Both the position numbers and the translations under genes were made by a program. A DNA stretch of 64,000 bases from Atlantibacter hermannii (lineage in GTDB: Bacteria; Pseudomonadota; Gammaproteobacteria; Enterobacterales; Enterobacteriaceae). The notes beneath the pieces are model-generated. The model saw nothing but the letters and a program-made list of their open reading frames with translations, searched no databases and was not told the DNA's origin. Below, in pieces: positions 20,387-28,518 of the stretch (position 1 is its first letter; every line of letters starts with the position of its first letter). Where the stretch lies: NCBI RefSeq assembly GCF_009907385.1, contig NZ_JAAATR010000010.1:19809-83808 (forward strand). Direction: 5' to 3'.

Positions 20387-20424
20387 TTTACGGTCAACCC
20401 GCAAGGTGTTAAATTGATCACGTT
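20387..20424 (+). promoter_or_regulatory. cyaA P2-type promoter with overlapping CRP operator
   Basis: TTTACG (20387-20392), a 17-base spacer and TAAATT (20410-20415) form a promoter. A CRP site with the core TGTTA-N6-TCACG (20407-20422) covers the -10. In E. coli the cyaA P2 promoter has this layout, and cAMP-CRP represses it, which gives negative feedback on cAMP synthesis. Confidence 0.8.
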
Positions 20425-20514
20425 TTAAGCCGAATGTCAGCCTGTATGGGTAAAACGATAAAGGCGACAAACGCGGCAGTTTTTCGAAATAGTGCAATCA
20501 TCAGGCGATATGTC

Positions 20515-23061
20515 TTGTACCTCTATATTGAGACCCTAAAACAGAGACTGGATGCCATCAATCAATTGCGCGTGGATCGCGCTCTTGCTGCCATGGGGCC
20601 TGCTTTCCAACAGGTCTACAGTCTGCTGCCGACATTGCTACACTATCACCACCCGCTGATGCCGGGTTACCTTGATGGTAACGTTCCCCGTGGCATCTGC
20701 CTTTACACGCCTGATGAAACCCAACGCCACTACCTGAACGAGCTTGAGCTCAAGCGCGGCCTGATCCCACGTGAAATGCCTCAGGGCGAATTGCCGATCA
20801 CCGGCGTCTACACCATGGGCAGTACATCATCCGTCGGGCAGAGCTGTTCATCCGACCTCGATATTTGGGTTTGCCACCAGTCCTGGCTCGATAACGATGA
20901 GCGTCAACTGCTGCAACGTAAATGCAGCCTGCTGGAAAGCTGGGCCGCGTCGCTGGGCGTCGAGGTGAGTTTCTTCCTGATCGACGAAAACCGTTTCCGC
21001 CACAACGAAAGCGGCAGCCTGGGCGGCGAAGACTGCGGCTCGACTCAGCACATTCTGTTACTGGATGAGTTCTATCGCACCGCTGTCCGTCTGGCCGGGA
21101 AACGCATCCTGTGGAATATGGTCCCGTGCGAAGAAGAAGAGCATTACGACGATTATGTGATGACGCTTTACGCCCAGGGCGTACTGACGCCTAACGAATG
21201 GCTTGACCTCGGCGGCCTGAGTTCGCTGTCGGCGGAAGAGTATTTCGGCGCCAGCCTGTGGCAGCTGTATAAAAGCATCGACTCCCCCTACAAAGCGGTA
21301 TTGAAAACCCTGTTGCTGGAAGCGTACTCCTGGGAATACCCGAATCCGCGCCTGCTGGCGAAGGACATCAAACAGCGCCTGCACGACGGTGAAATCGTCT
21401 CGTTCGGTCTCGACTCGTACTGCATGATGCTGGAGCGCGTGACGGAATATCTGGAGCAGATTGAAGACACCGCCCGTCTGGACCTGGTGCGCCGCTGCTT
21501 CTATCTCAAAGTGTGCGAGAAACTCTCGCGCGAGCGCGCCTGCGTGGGCTGGCGTCGTGAAGTTATCAGCCAGATGGTGAAAAGCTGGGGCTGGGACGAC
21601 GCGCGTTTAACCATGCTGGATAACCGCGCTAACTGGAAAATCGACCAGGTGCGCGAAGCGCATAACGAATTGCTTGACGCCATGATGCAGAGCTACCGCA
21701 ATCTGATCCGCTTTGCGCGCCGCAACAACCTGAGCGTTTCGGCAAGCCCGCAGGATATTGGCGTTCTGACCCGCAAACTGTATGCGGCTTTTGAAGCGCT
21801 GCCGGGTAAAGTCACGCTGGTGAACCCGCAGATTTCGCCGGATCTCTCCGAGCCGACGCTGACCTTTATTCATGTTCCGCAGGGCCGCGCCAACCGCAGC
21901 GGCTGGTATCTCTACAACCGCGCGCCGAACATGGAATCGATCATCAGCCATCAACCGCTGGAATATAACCGTTATCTTAATAAGCTGGTGGCCTGGGCCT
22001 GGTTTAACGGCCTGCTGACCTCGCGCACCCGCCTGTTTATTAAGGGCAACGGTATTTGTGACCTGGCAAAACTGCAGGAGATGGTGGCGGATGTTTCCAG
22101 CCATTTCCCACTGCGTTTGCCGGCGCCAACGCCGAAAGCGCTCTACAGCCCGTGCGAAATCCGCCACCTGGCGATTATCGTCAACCTCGAATACGACCCG
22201 ACTGCCGCCTTCCGCAATCAGGTGGTGCATTTCGATTTCAGAAAGCTGGATGTGCTGAGTTTCGGCGAAGAGCAAAAATGCCTGATCGGCAGTATCGACC
22301 TGCTGTACCGTAACTCCTGGAACGAAGTGCGTACGCTGCATTTCAACGGCGAGCAGGCGATGATCGAGGCGCTGAAAACCATTCTCGGCAAAATGCATCA
22401 GGATGCCGCACCGCCGGACAGCGTTGAAGTGTTCTGCTACAGCCAGCATCTGCGCGGCCTGATCCGCACCCGCGTACAGCAATTAGTGTCTGAATGTATT
22501 GAGTTCCGCTTATCCAGCACCCGTCTCGAACCGGGCCGCTTTAAAGCCTTGCGCGTAGCCGGGCAGACCTGGGGTCTGTTCTTTGAACGCGTAAACGTGT
22601 CGGTGCAGAAGCTGGAAAACGCTATCGAATTCTACGGTGCGATTTCCCATAACAAGCTGCACGGCCTGTCGGTACAGGTTGAGACCAACCAGGTGAAATT
22701 ACCTTCCGTGGTGGATGGCTACGCCAGCGAAGGGATTATTCAGTTCTTCTTTGAGAACACCAAAGACGACAGCGGCTTTAACATCTACATTCTCGACGAG
22801 AGCAACCGCGCTGAGGTTTACCACCACTGCGAAGGCAGTATTGAAGAGCTGGTGCGCGACGTCAGCCGCTTCTACTCGTCATCTCACGACCGCTTCACCT
22901 ACGGCTCCAGCTTTATCAACTTCAACCTGCCGCAGTTCTACCAGATTGTGAATATCGATGGCCGCAATCAGGTGATCCCGTACCGCAGCCAGGCGATAAC
23001 TCACGTTGCGCCGCCCCGTCAGGACGACGCCACGCCGTTGTTGCAGCAGTATCAGTCGTAA
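20515..23061 (+). CDS. cyaA: adenylate cyclase class I CyaA
   Basis: CyaA makes cAMP from ATP in response to the PTS state. The 848-residue product matches E. coli in length. Residues 1 to about 450 are the catalytic part, with the nucleotidyltransferase-like [17 protein letters not shown]; the C-terminal half is the glucose-responsive regulatory region. I take the UUG at 20515 as the start because the family begins [15 protein letters not shown]. An in-frame ATG at 20434 would add 27 residues without similarity. UUG is the known weak start of E. coli cyaA and limits expression. The stop abuts the convergent cyaY stop with no gap. Confidence 0.95.
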   Translation: MYLYIETLKQRLDAINQLRVDRALAAMGPAFQQVYSLLPTLLHYHHPLMPGYLDGNVPRGICLYTPDETQRHYLNELELKRGLIPREMPQGELPITGVYTMGSTSSVGQSCSSDLDIWVCHQSWLDNDERQLLQRKCSLLESWAASLGVEVSFFLIDENRFRHNESGSLGGEDCGSTQHILLLDEFYRTAVRLAGKRILWNMVPCEEEEHYDDYVMTLYAQGVLTPNEWLDLGGLSSLSAEEYFGASLWQLYKSIDSPYKAVLKTLLLEAYSWEYPNPRLLAKDIKQRLHDGEIVSFGLDSYCMMLERVTEYLEQIEDTARLDLVRRCFYLKVCEKLSRERACVGWRREVISQMVKSWGWDDARLTMLDNRANWKIDQVREAHNELLDAMMQSYRNLIRFARRNNLSVSASPQDIGVLTRKLYAAFEALPGKVTLVNPQISPDLSEPTLTFIHVPQGRANRSGWYLYNRAPNMESIISHQPLEYNRYLNKLVAWAWFNGLLTSRTRLFIKGNGICDLAKLQEMVADVSSHFPLRLPAPTPKALYSPCEIRHLAIIVNLEYDPTAAFRNQVVHFDFRKLDVLSFGEEQKCLIGSIDLLYRNSWNEVRTLHFNGEQAMIEALKTILGKMHQDAAPPDSVEVFCYSQHLRGLIRTRVQQLVSECIEFRLSSTRLEPGRFKALRVAGQTWGLFFERVNVSVQKLENAIEFYGAISHNKLHGLSVQVETNQVKLPSVVDGYASEGIIQFFFENTKDDSGFNIYILDESNRAEVYHHCEGSIEELVRDVSRFYSSSHDRFTYGSSFINFNLPQFYQIVNIDGRNQVIPYRSQAITHVAPPRQDDATPLLQQYQS

Positions 23062-23382
23062 TCAGCGAAAGCTGACGGCTTCGCCCGCCTGGTGAGTGCA
23101 GGCATTTTCCAGCAGCGTCCAGAATGTTTCGCCGGTACGATCGCACACCCACTCATCATCACGTAAATCAAAATGGTAGCCGCCCTGTTTGGTCGCCAGC
23201 CATACCTGATGCAGCGGCTCCTGACGGTTGATGATGATTTTGCTGCCGTTTTCAAAGCTTAAGGTCAGCACGCCACCGTTGATTTCACAGTCGATATCGG
23301 TTTCACCGTCATAATCGTCGATACGTTCTTCAATGGTCTGCCACAGACCATCGGCGAGGCGATGAAATTCACTGTCGTTCAT
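23062..23382 (-). CDS. cyaY: frataxin homologue CyaY
   Basis: CyaY is an iron-binding regulator of the ISC iron-sulfur cluster machinery that binds the IscS-IscU complex. The 106-residue protein has the frataxin fold signatures: the acidic helix 1 ([16 protein letters not shown]), [29 protein letters not shown] and GGYHFDL. The start at 23382 gives the family N-terminus [11 protein letters not shown]. An ORF extension to 23508 reads through AT-rich DNA and is unlikely. It is convergent with cyaA. Confidence 0.95.
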   Translation of the reverse strand: MNDSEFHRLADGLWQTIEERIDDYDGETDIDCEINGGVLTLSFENGSKIIINRQEPLHQVWLATKQGGYHFDLRDDEWVCDRTGETFWTLLENACTHQAGEAVSFR

Positions 23383-23554
23383 TGTTTTTCCTGTTTTTGA
23401 AATGCTCATGTACCCTACATGCAGGTAAACGATTGTATATTGCTCATTAAACAATCGCATTTTGCTGCATATGATTATAAGAGATATTTCGTCAGTAAAT
23501 CTCGCCATAAGATCATCTGAGAGGCGAGAGACACCGCTTCAGAATGTAGGCGCG

Positions 23555-24883
23555 TTATTTTGCAGGGGTAAATTTGGCATTAACGTCGTATCCACCCTCT
23601 GGGGTGATGAGTAATGGCCGCGATTCCCAGGCGTATTCATATTTAAGGTGTGCCAAATCCGGCTGGACAGTGACGAATCGATGAACAATATCTTTATAAT
23701 CAAAAATATAAATATATTTGTTGTCGTGTGCGAAAAAGTTATAACCGTGCTTGTCTGGTTTATCGATTAACACAAGCGGGCCTGCTGTCTCCATCACCTG
23801 AACACCATTAATGGCAATGAAGTAAGCATGGCTTTTGCCAGCGTTGATACGTTTATCAATCTGTAAATCGGGCGCATCTAAAATGAGCGTTTCCAGTCGT
23901 CGCGCATCGTTACCGTCGTTTTTAATAATAAACAAGCGATCCCGATATTGTGCTGTCACGTTATTTATTTGGTGAAAACTTTCAGGATCATCGATATCAG
24001 CGATCTCTTCTACCTGACATTCACTGATGTGTTTGCGCCACATGACTTTCTTTTCCATTGCAGTAAATGCAAGGTCACACAGGTGGGATTTATAACCATC
24101 CAGCGTATAACGACTTACGCCATTAACATCTTTATAAACCAGTAATTCGCCGGGTATCCACCGTACGATTTCAAAAGAGTCAGGATCAGCACCGATTATG
24201 TGCCCATTAACGATAACCTGACGGATTGTTCGAACGATAGTATCTGTTGGGTAGGCGTAAAGGGTTTCACACGTGTTTCGAAGATAAAGGGGACCACGTT
24301 GATCCCATGATTTTTGCGCCACGATAGCGAAACCTTCCGTACTGCCCAGCCACTTGCCCTGGAAATAAAGGTTACGCAAATCTTTTACGATACCCTCAAC
24401 AGGCGTTTGAGTGAGTTGATTGAAGTTGGGACGCTTAACGCCAGGGCTGTCATCGGTACGTTTTCCTTCAAAATAAAGACTGTATTTATCAGCAGCAAAG
24501 TGACCGAAAGCGCGAAAGCTAGCAATGTCTACACCAGGCGTACCTTTGGGATTTCGAATAATCTGCCCTGCCCATATAACAAAATGGCCGTCTGTATAAT
24601 AAGAAAACTGTTTTATAGTGTGAAAGCCTGTAGAAATGATGTGGTCGGTATTGAGGTTTTCATCATTCCTGGGGGAGGTGTCTGTAACGCGTTGCAGACG
24701 GTTAAAGGATACTTCAGGCAAACGTGCCCGGATAAATGTTTCTTTATTATCTTCATGCTGGAGATAAACAGTACCGTGCTTATATTGCTGGAAGCTAAAC
24801 GTTGTTTCTGTCGGACGGCATCCCCATGCCAGTGTGCTGAACATTATCAGCATACTTACCAGATAAGCATATCTTCTGTGCAT
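23555..24883 (-). CDS. uncharacterised exported protein with DKNYY-like repeats
   Basis: I do not recognise an orthologue in this position in E. coli. The 442-residue product begins with a signal sequence (basic HRRY, hydrophobic core YLVSMLIMFSTLAWG) ending at Cys22. The LAWGC stretch is only a poor lipobox (Ala at -3), so lipoprotein or Sec cleavage are both possible. Several segments resemble the beta-rich DKNYY repeat: FVIWAGQIIRNPKGTPGVDIASF (about 101-123), ADKYSLYFEGKRTDDSPG (131-148), DLRNLYFQGKWLGSTEGF (168-185) and VNGHIIGADPDSFEIV (225-240). DNA is AT-rich (bases 23701-23760 hold 19 G+C of 60), unlike its neighbours, which suggests transfer. GTG 24886 is an alternative start. Function is unknown; the signal sequence suggests an envelope location. 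Confidence 0.82.
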   Translation of the reverse strand: MHRRYAYLVSMLIMFSTLAWGCRPTETTFSFQQYKHGTVYLQHEDNKETFIRARLPEVSFNRLQRVTDTSPRNDENLNTDHIISTGFHTIKQFSYYTDGHFVIWAGQIIRNPKGTPGVDIASFRAFGHFAADKYSLYFEGKRTDDSPGVKRPNFNQLTQTPVEGIVKDLRNLYFQGKWLGSTEGFAIVAQKSWDQRGPLYLRNTCETLYAYPTDTIVRTIRQVIVNGHIIGADPDSFEIVRWIPGELLVYKDVNGVSRYTLDGYKSHLCDLAFTAMEKKVMWRKHISECQVEEIADIDDPESFHQINNVTAQYRDRLFIIKNDGNDARRLETLILDAPDLQIDKRINAGKSHAYFIAINGVQVMETAGPLVLIDKPDKHGYNFFAHDNKYIYIFDYKDIVHRFVTVQPDLAHLKYEYAWESRPLLITPEGGYDVNAKFTPAK

Positions 24884-25073
24884 CACGCGCTAACCCTGTG
24901 GAATTTATGAGGGGTTTACTGACGGTTATTATTGTGCAAAACCGGTAGCAAAACGTTGGGGTTTTCATCAAACATCCCATGTTTCGGAAACGACAAAGAA
25001 CTCCCGCAAACTCTTGCTTTTGCGGCTTCTCCTGCGATGATAGAAAGCAAAGCATTAACTACAGGCATTCATA

Positions 25074-25277
25074 ATGAAGAAAATTCTTTGCTCACTGGCC
25101 GTGGTGCTGGCGTTTGCAAGCCTTACGGGATGCGGCCTGAAAGGGCCTCTTTACTTTCCGCCAGCGGATAAAAAAGCTCCGCCGCCGACGCGTCCGGTGC
25201 AGGATAATACCCAATCCACCAACCCTGACCGTAACGATCGCGGCCAGAACAATCAGCCGACTCAGGTGATTTACTGA
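25074..25277 (+). CDS. lptM: LPS-assembly accessory lipoprotein LptM (YifL)
   Basis: A 67-residue lipoprotein with signal peptide and lipobox LTGC (Cys20), followed by the conserved GLKGPLYFPPADK motif and a disordered proline/asparagine-rich tail. E. coli LptM (formerly YifL) binds the LptD-LptE translocon and helps LptD oxidative maturation; function here is by orthology. It lies 37 bases before dapF. In E. coli it directly follows cyaY; here the AT-rich gene separates them. Confidence 0.93.
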   Translation: MKKILCSLAVVLAFASLTGCGLKGPLYFPPADKKAPPPTRPVQDNTQSTNPDRNDRGQNNQPTQVIY

Positions 25278-25314
25278 TCGCTAACGATTTGTCACCGCGC
25301 TTACGGAGTGAAAA

Positions 25315-26139
25315 ATGCAGTTTTCCAAAATGCATGGCCTGGGTAATGACTTTATGGTCGTCGACGCGGTCACACAGAACGTTTTCTTTTCGCCTGAACT
25401 CATCCGTCGCCTGGCGGATCGCCATCTTGGGGTGGGTTTTGATCAACTGCTGGTGGTGGAGCCGCCGTACGATCCCGATCTCGATTTTCATTACCGTATC
25501 TTTAATGCCGACGGCAGCGAGGTTTCCCAGTGCGGAAACGGCGCGCGCTGCTTCGCGCGGTTTGTGCGCCTGAAAGGGCTGACTAACAAGCGCGATATCC
25601 GTGTCAGCACCGCTAACGGGCGCATGGTGCTGACGGTCAACGAAGATGATTTAGTGCGAGTGAACATGGGCGAGCCGAATTTTGAGCCGTCCCAGGTGCC
25701 GTTTCGCGCCAACAAGGCGGAAAAGACCTATATCATGCGCGCCGCCGAGCAAACCATAATGTGCGGCGTGGTTTCCATGGGGAATCCGCACTGCGTTTTG
25801 CAGGTCGACAGCGTTGATACCGCCGCCGTCGAAACGCTCGGCCCGGTTCTGGAAAATCATGAGCGTTTTCCTGAGCGGGCGAATATTGGCTTTATGCAGG
25901 TGGTGACGACGAATCATATCCGGCTACGCGTTTTCGAACGCGGCGCGGGTGAAACCCAGGCTTGCGGCAGCGGCGCGTGTGCCGCGGTGGCGGTGGGGAT
26001 CACCCAGGGGGTACTGGCCGAGCAGGTGCGTGTCGAGTTGCCTGGCGGCCTGCTGGATATCGCCTGGAAAGGGCCAGGGCATCCGCTGTATATGACGGGC
26101 CCGGCCGCTCATGTTTACGATGGATTTATACATTTATGA
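25315..26139 (+). CDS. dapF: diaminopimelate epimerase DapF
   Basis: DapF interconverts LL- and meso-diaminopimelate for lysine and peptidoglycan synthesis, without a cofactor. The product is 274 residues. The two catalytic cysteines are seen in [10 protein letters not shown] (Cys73) and in [10 protein letters not shown] (about residue 217). The start [13 protein letters not shown] is the family N-terminus, with ribosome site ACGGAGTG. Its stop overlaps the yigA start (ATGA), beginning the tightly packed dapF-yigA-xerC-yigB block. Confidence 0.97.
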   Translation: MQFSKMHGLGNDFMVVDAVTQNVFFSPELIRRLADRHLGVGFDQLLVVEPPYDPDLDFHYRIFNADGSEVSQCGNGARCFARFVRLKGLTNKRDIRVSTANGRMVLTVNEDDLVRVNMGEPNFEPSQVPFRANKAEKTYIMRAAEQTIMCGVVSMGNPHCVLQVDSVDTAAVETLGPVLENHERFPERANIGFMQVVTTNHIRLRVFERGAGETQACGSGACAAVAVGITQGVLAEQVRVELPGGLLDIAWKGPGHPLYMTGPAAHVYDGFIHL

Positions 26140-26840
26140 ATAATATCGGGGAACCGCAAGCGCTCCTTGCCGAGATGGACGACAGCGCAGTCTGCGAATA
26201 TCTGCTGCGCAACCCTGACTTCTTTATCCGTAACGCCGCGCTTGCCGAGCAAATGCGGGTGCCGCATCCGGTACGTGGAACGGTATCGCTGGTGGAATGG
26301 CATATGGCGCGCGCCAGAAACCATATCAATCAGCTTGAAGAAAATATGTCGCTGCTGATGGAGCAGGCCAGCGCCAATGAAGGGCTGTTTTACCGGCTGT
26401 TAAAGTTACAGGGACGGCTGGCGTCTGCGCCCAGTTTGCAGGAGATGCTCAATCGCCTGCACCGCTGGGCCAGAGAAATGGGGCTGGCGGGCGCGTCTGT
26501 ACGCCTGTTCGCCGACAGCTGGCGCATCGGCGCGCCGTCGGACTTCACCCATCTGGCGCTGTCGCGGCAGGCGTTTGAGCCGCTGCGCATTCAGCGCCTG
26601 GGCCACGAAAGCCACTATCTCGGCCCGTTGAACGGGCCGGAACTGCTGGTGGTGTTGCCGGAAGCTAAAGCGATTGGTTCGGTGGCGATGTCGTTAATGG
26701 GCGGTGATGAAGCCCTGGGCGTGGTGCTGTTCACCAGCCGCGATCCGCAACACTATCAACCTGGCCAGGGCACTCAACTGCTCCATGAGCTGTCTCTGAT
26801 GTTGCCGGAACTGCTGGAGCGTTGGGTTGAACGCGTATGA
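26136..26840 (+). CDS. yigA: DUF484 family protein YigA
   Basis: The 234-residue protein of the DUF484 family has a GAF-like C-terminal half. Conserved blocks are [33 protein letters not shown] and [28 protein letters not shown]. The function is unknown; the gene nearly always lies between dapF and xerC in gammaproteobacteria. ATG 26136 overlaps the dapF stop and fits the family N-terminus. The longer ORF from 25962 would read through dapF in another frame. It overlaps xerC by four bases. Confidence 0.92.
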   Translation: MNNIGEPQALLAEMDDSAVCEYLLRNPDFFIRNAALAEQMRVPHPVRGTVSLVEWHMARARNHINQLEENMSLLMEQASANEGLFYRLLKLQGRLASAPSLQEMLNRLHRWAREMGLAGASVRLFADSWRIGAPSDFTHLALSRQAFEPLRIQRLGHESHYLGPLNGPELLVVLPEAKAIGSVAMSLMGGDEALGVVLFTSRDPQHYQPGQGTQLLHELSLMLPELLERWVERV

Positions 26841-27742
26841 CGCCGTCACCGTTACAGGACCCTGTCGATCGTTTTCTGCGCTACCTGAAAGTGGAGCGGC
26901 AGCTTAGCCCGCTGACCATTTTGAACTATGGTCGCCAGCTGGCTGCGATTATTACGCTGCTGGACGCCATGAAACTCACCCAGTGGCGGCAATGCGATGC
27001 CGCGATCGTTCGCAGCCTCGTGGTGCGCAGCCGTCGCGACGGCTTGCAGGCCACCAGCCTGGCGTTGCGCCTCTCCGCGTTACGCAGTTTCTTTAACTGG
27101 CTGGTAGGGCAGGGCGAACTGAACGCGAATCCGGCCAAAGGCATTTCCGCGCCGAAACCGCCGCGCCATCTGCCCAAAAATATCGACGTCGATGACGTTA
27201 ACCAACTGCTGGATATCGATCTTAACGATCCGCTTGCAGTGCGCGATCGCGCCATGCTTGAAGTGATGTACGGCGCGGGCCTGCGTTTGTCGGAGCTGGT
27301 TAACCTGGACTGCCGCCACCTGGATTTATCCACCGGCGAAGTCTGGGTATTGGGCAAAGGCAGCAAAGAACGACGCCTGCCGACAGGTAAAAGCGCGCTG
27401 GCGTGGACGGAACACTGGCTTGATTTGCGCGGACTGTTTGGCCCCGAAGATGACGCGCTTTTCCTGGCGAAAACCGGCAAGCGTATCTCGGCGCGCAACG
27501 TTCAGAAACGCTTCGCCGAGTGGGGTATCAAACAGGGGCTGAACAGCCATGTCCACCCGCATAAACTGCGCCACTCGTTTGCTACCCATATGCTGGAATC
27601 GAGCGGCGATCTGCGCGGCGTACAGGAGTTGTTAGGGCATGCTAACCTCTCCACCACGCAAATCTATACCCACCTTGATTTCCAGCATCTGGCTTCGGTC
27701 TATGATGCCGCGCACCCACGCGCCAAACGAGGGAAGACGTAA
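26837..27742 (+). CDS. xerC: site-specific tyrosine recombinase XerC
   Basis: XerC acts with XerD at dif to resolve chromosome dimers. The 301-residue protein has an N-terminal SAM-like core-binding domain (residues about 8-95) and a C-terminal catalytic domain. All catalytic residues are present: Arg150, Lys174, His242, Arg245, His268 and Tyr277 (in [10 protein letters not shown]). This is the housekeeping enzyme in its normal place, not a mobile-element integrase. It overlaps yigA by ATGA and yigB by one base (TAATG). Confidence 0.97.
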   Translation: MTPSPLQDPVDRFLRYLKVERQLSPLTILNYGRQLAAIITLLDAMKLTQWRQCDAAIVRSLVVRSRRDGLQATSLALRLSALRSFFNWLVGQGELNANPAKGISAPKPPRHLPKNIDVDDVNQLLDIDLNDPLAVRDRAMLEVMYGAGLRLSELVNLDCRHLDLSTGEVWVLGKGSKERRLPTGKSALAWTEHWLDLRGLFGPEDDALFLAKTGKRISARNVQKRFAEWGIKQGLNSHVHPHKLRHSFATHMLESSGDLRGVQELLGHANLSTTQIYTHLDFQHLASVYDAAHPRAKRGKT

Positions 27743-28458
27743 TGCATTTTTATCGCCCGCTGGGCACGATTTCCGCGCTCACCTTTGATCTGGACGACAC
27801 GCTGTATGACAACGTGCCGGTCATCACGCGCACTGAACAGAAAGCGTTTGAATTTGTGCGTAATTTCCATCCATCGCTGAACGCGCTGGAGGCCGATGAA
27901 TTTCACCGCGTTCGCCAGGCGCTGCGCCATGCCGAGCCGGAGATTTATCATGACGTCACAGAATGGCGTCGCCGTGCGGTAGAGCGCGCCATGCTCGACG
28001 CGGGGCTAAGCGAGCAAGAGGCGCGCAAGGGCGCGGATGCCGCGATGGAGAATTTCGCCTCCTGGCGCAGCCGTATCGACGTGCCGCAGGAAACGCACGA
28101 CACCCTGAAAGCGCTGGCCAAAAAATGGCCGCTGGTGGCGATCACCAACGGCAACGCCGATCCGCAGCTGTTTGGTTTGGGTGGCTATTTCCAGTTTGTG
28201 CTGCGCGCCGGCCCGCATGGCCGCTCGAAACCGTTTAGCGACATGTATCACCTGGCGGCGGAAAAGCTGAATATCCGCCCCGGCGAGATCCTGCACGTGG
28301 GCGATGACCTCACCACCGACGTGGCGGGCGCTATCCGCAGCGGGGTGCAGGCATGCTGGATAAATCTGCGCGATGCCAGTCTGATGCGCGCCACCGACAG
28401 CCGCTTATTACCCCATGTAGAAATTTCACGGTTGGCATCCCTGACGGCACTGTTATAA
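27742..28458 (+). CDS. yigB: HAD-family phosphatase YigB (FMN/5-amino-6-ribitylaminouracil phosphatase)
   Basis: A 238-residue haloacid dehalogenase-like hydrolase. Motif I is [10 protein letters not shown] (nucleophile Asp), motif II is VAITNGN, and motif IV is [13 protein letters not shown]. coli YigB dephosphorylates FMN and the riboflavin precursor 5-amino-6-(5-phosphoribitylamino)uracil; this activity is assigned by orthology. It is the last gene of the dapF block; the uvrD promoter lies in its 3' end. Confidence 0.93.
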   Translation: MHFYRPLGTISALTFDLDDTLYDNVPVITRTEQKAFEFVRNFHPSLNALEADEFHRVRQALRHAEPEIYHDVTEWRRRAVERAMLDAGLSEQEARKGADAAMENFASWRSRIDVPQETHDTLKALAKKWPLVAITNGNADPQLFGLGGYFQFVLRAGPHGRSKPFSDMYHLAAEKLNIRPGEILHVGDDLTTDVAGAIRSGVQACWINLRDASLMRATDSRLLPHVEISRLASLTALL

Positions 28459-28459
28459 T
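28432..28459 (+). promoter_or_regulatory. uvrD promoter
   Basis: TTGGCA (28432-28437), a 16-base spacer and TATAAT (28454-28459) lie inside the yigB 3' end, just upstream of the LexA box. Confidence 0.75.
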
Positions 28460-28469
28460 TTCATCCACT

Positions 28470-28485
28470 CTGTATAAATTCACAG
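28470..28485. promoter_or_regulatory. LexA (SOS) operator of uvrD
   Basis: CTGTATAAATTCACAG fits CTG-N10-CAG with an AT-rich centre. It lies just downstream of the -10, where LexA would block initiation or clearance, as at E. coli uvrD. Confidence 0.85.
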
Positions 28486-28505
28486 GGGTGTTTGCACCCC
28501 TCTTT
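28484..28505 (+). terminator. attenuator-like hairpin in the uvrD leader
   Basis: AGGGGTG (28484-28490), loop TTTG and CACCCCT (28495-28501), followed by CTTT, lie between promoter and start codon. A leader attenuator has been described for E. coli uvrD at this place. Confidence 0.6.
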
Positions 28506-28518
28506 CCCGGCGGTACCC

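Noticed and set aside
21607..22482. Minus-strand ORF of 291 codons
   Set aside because: It is antisense to cyaA and has no ribosome site or family signature.
24932..25171. 79-codon plus-strand ORF overlapping lptM
   Set aside because: It overlaps lptM, a recognised lipoprotein gene, in another frame and has no visible motif.
26837..27742. Tyrosine recombinase as a sign of an integrative element
   Set aside because: It is the housekeeping xerC in its conserved place between yigA and yigB. No attachment-site duplication or cargo is next to it.
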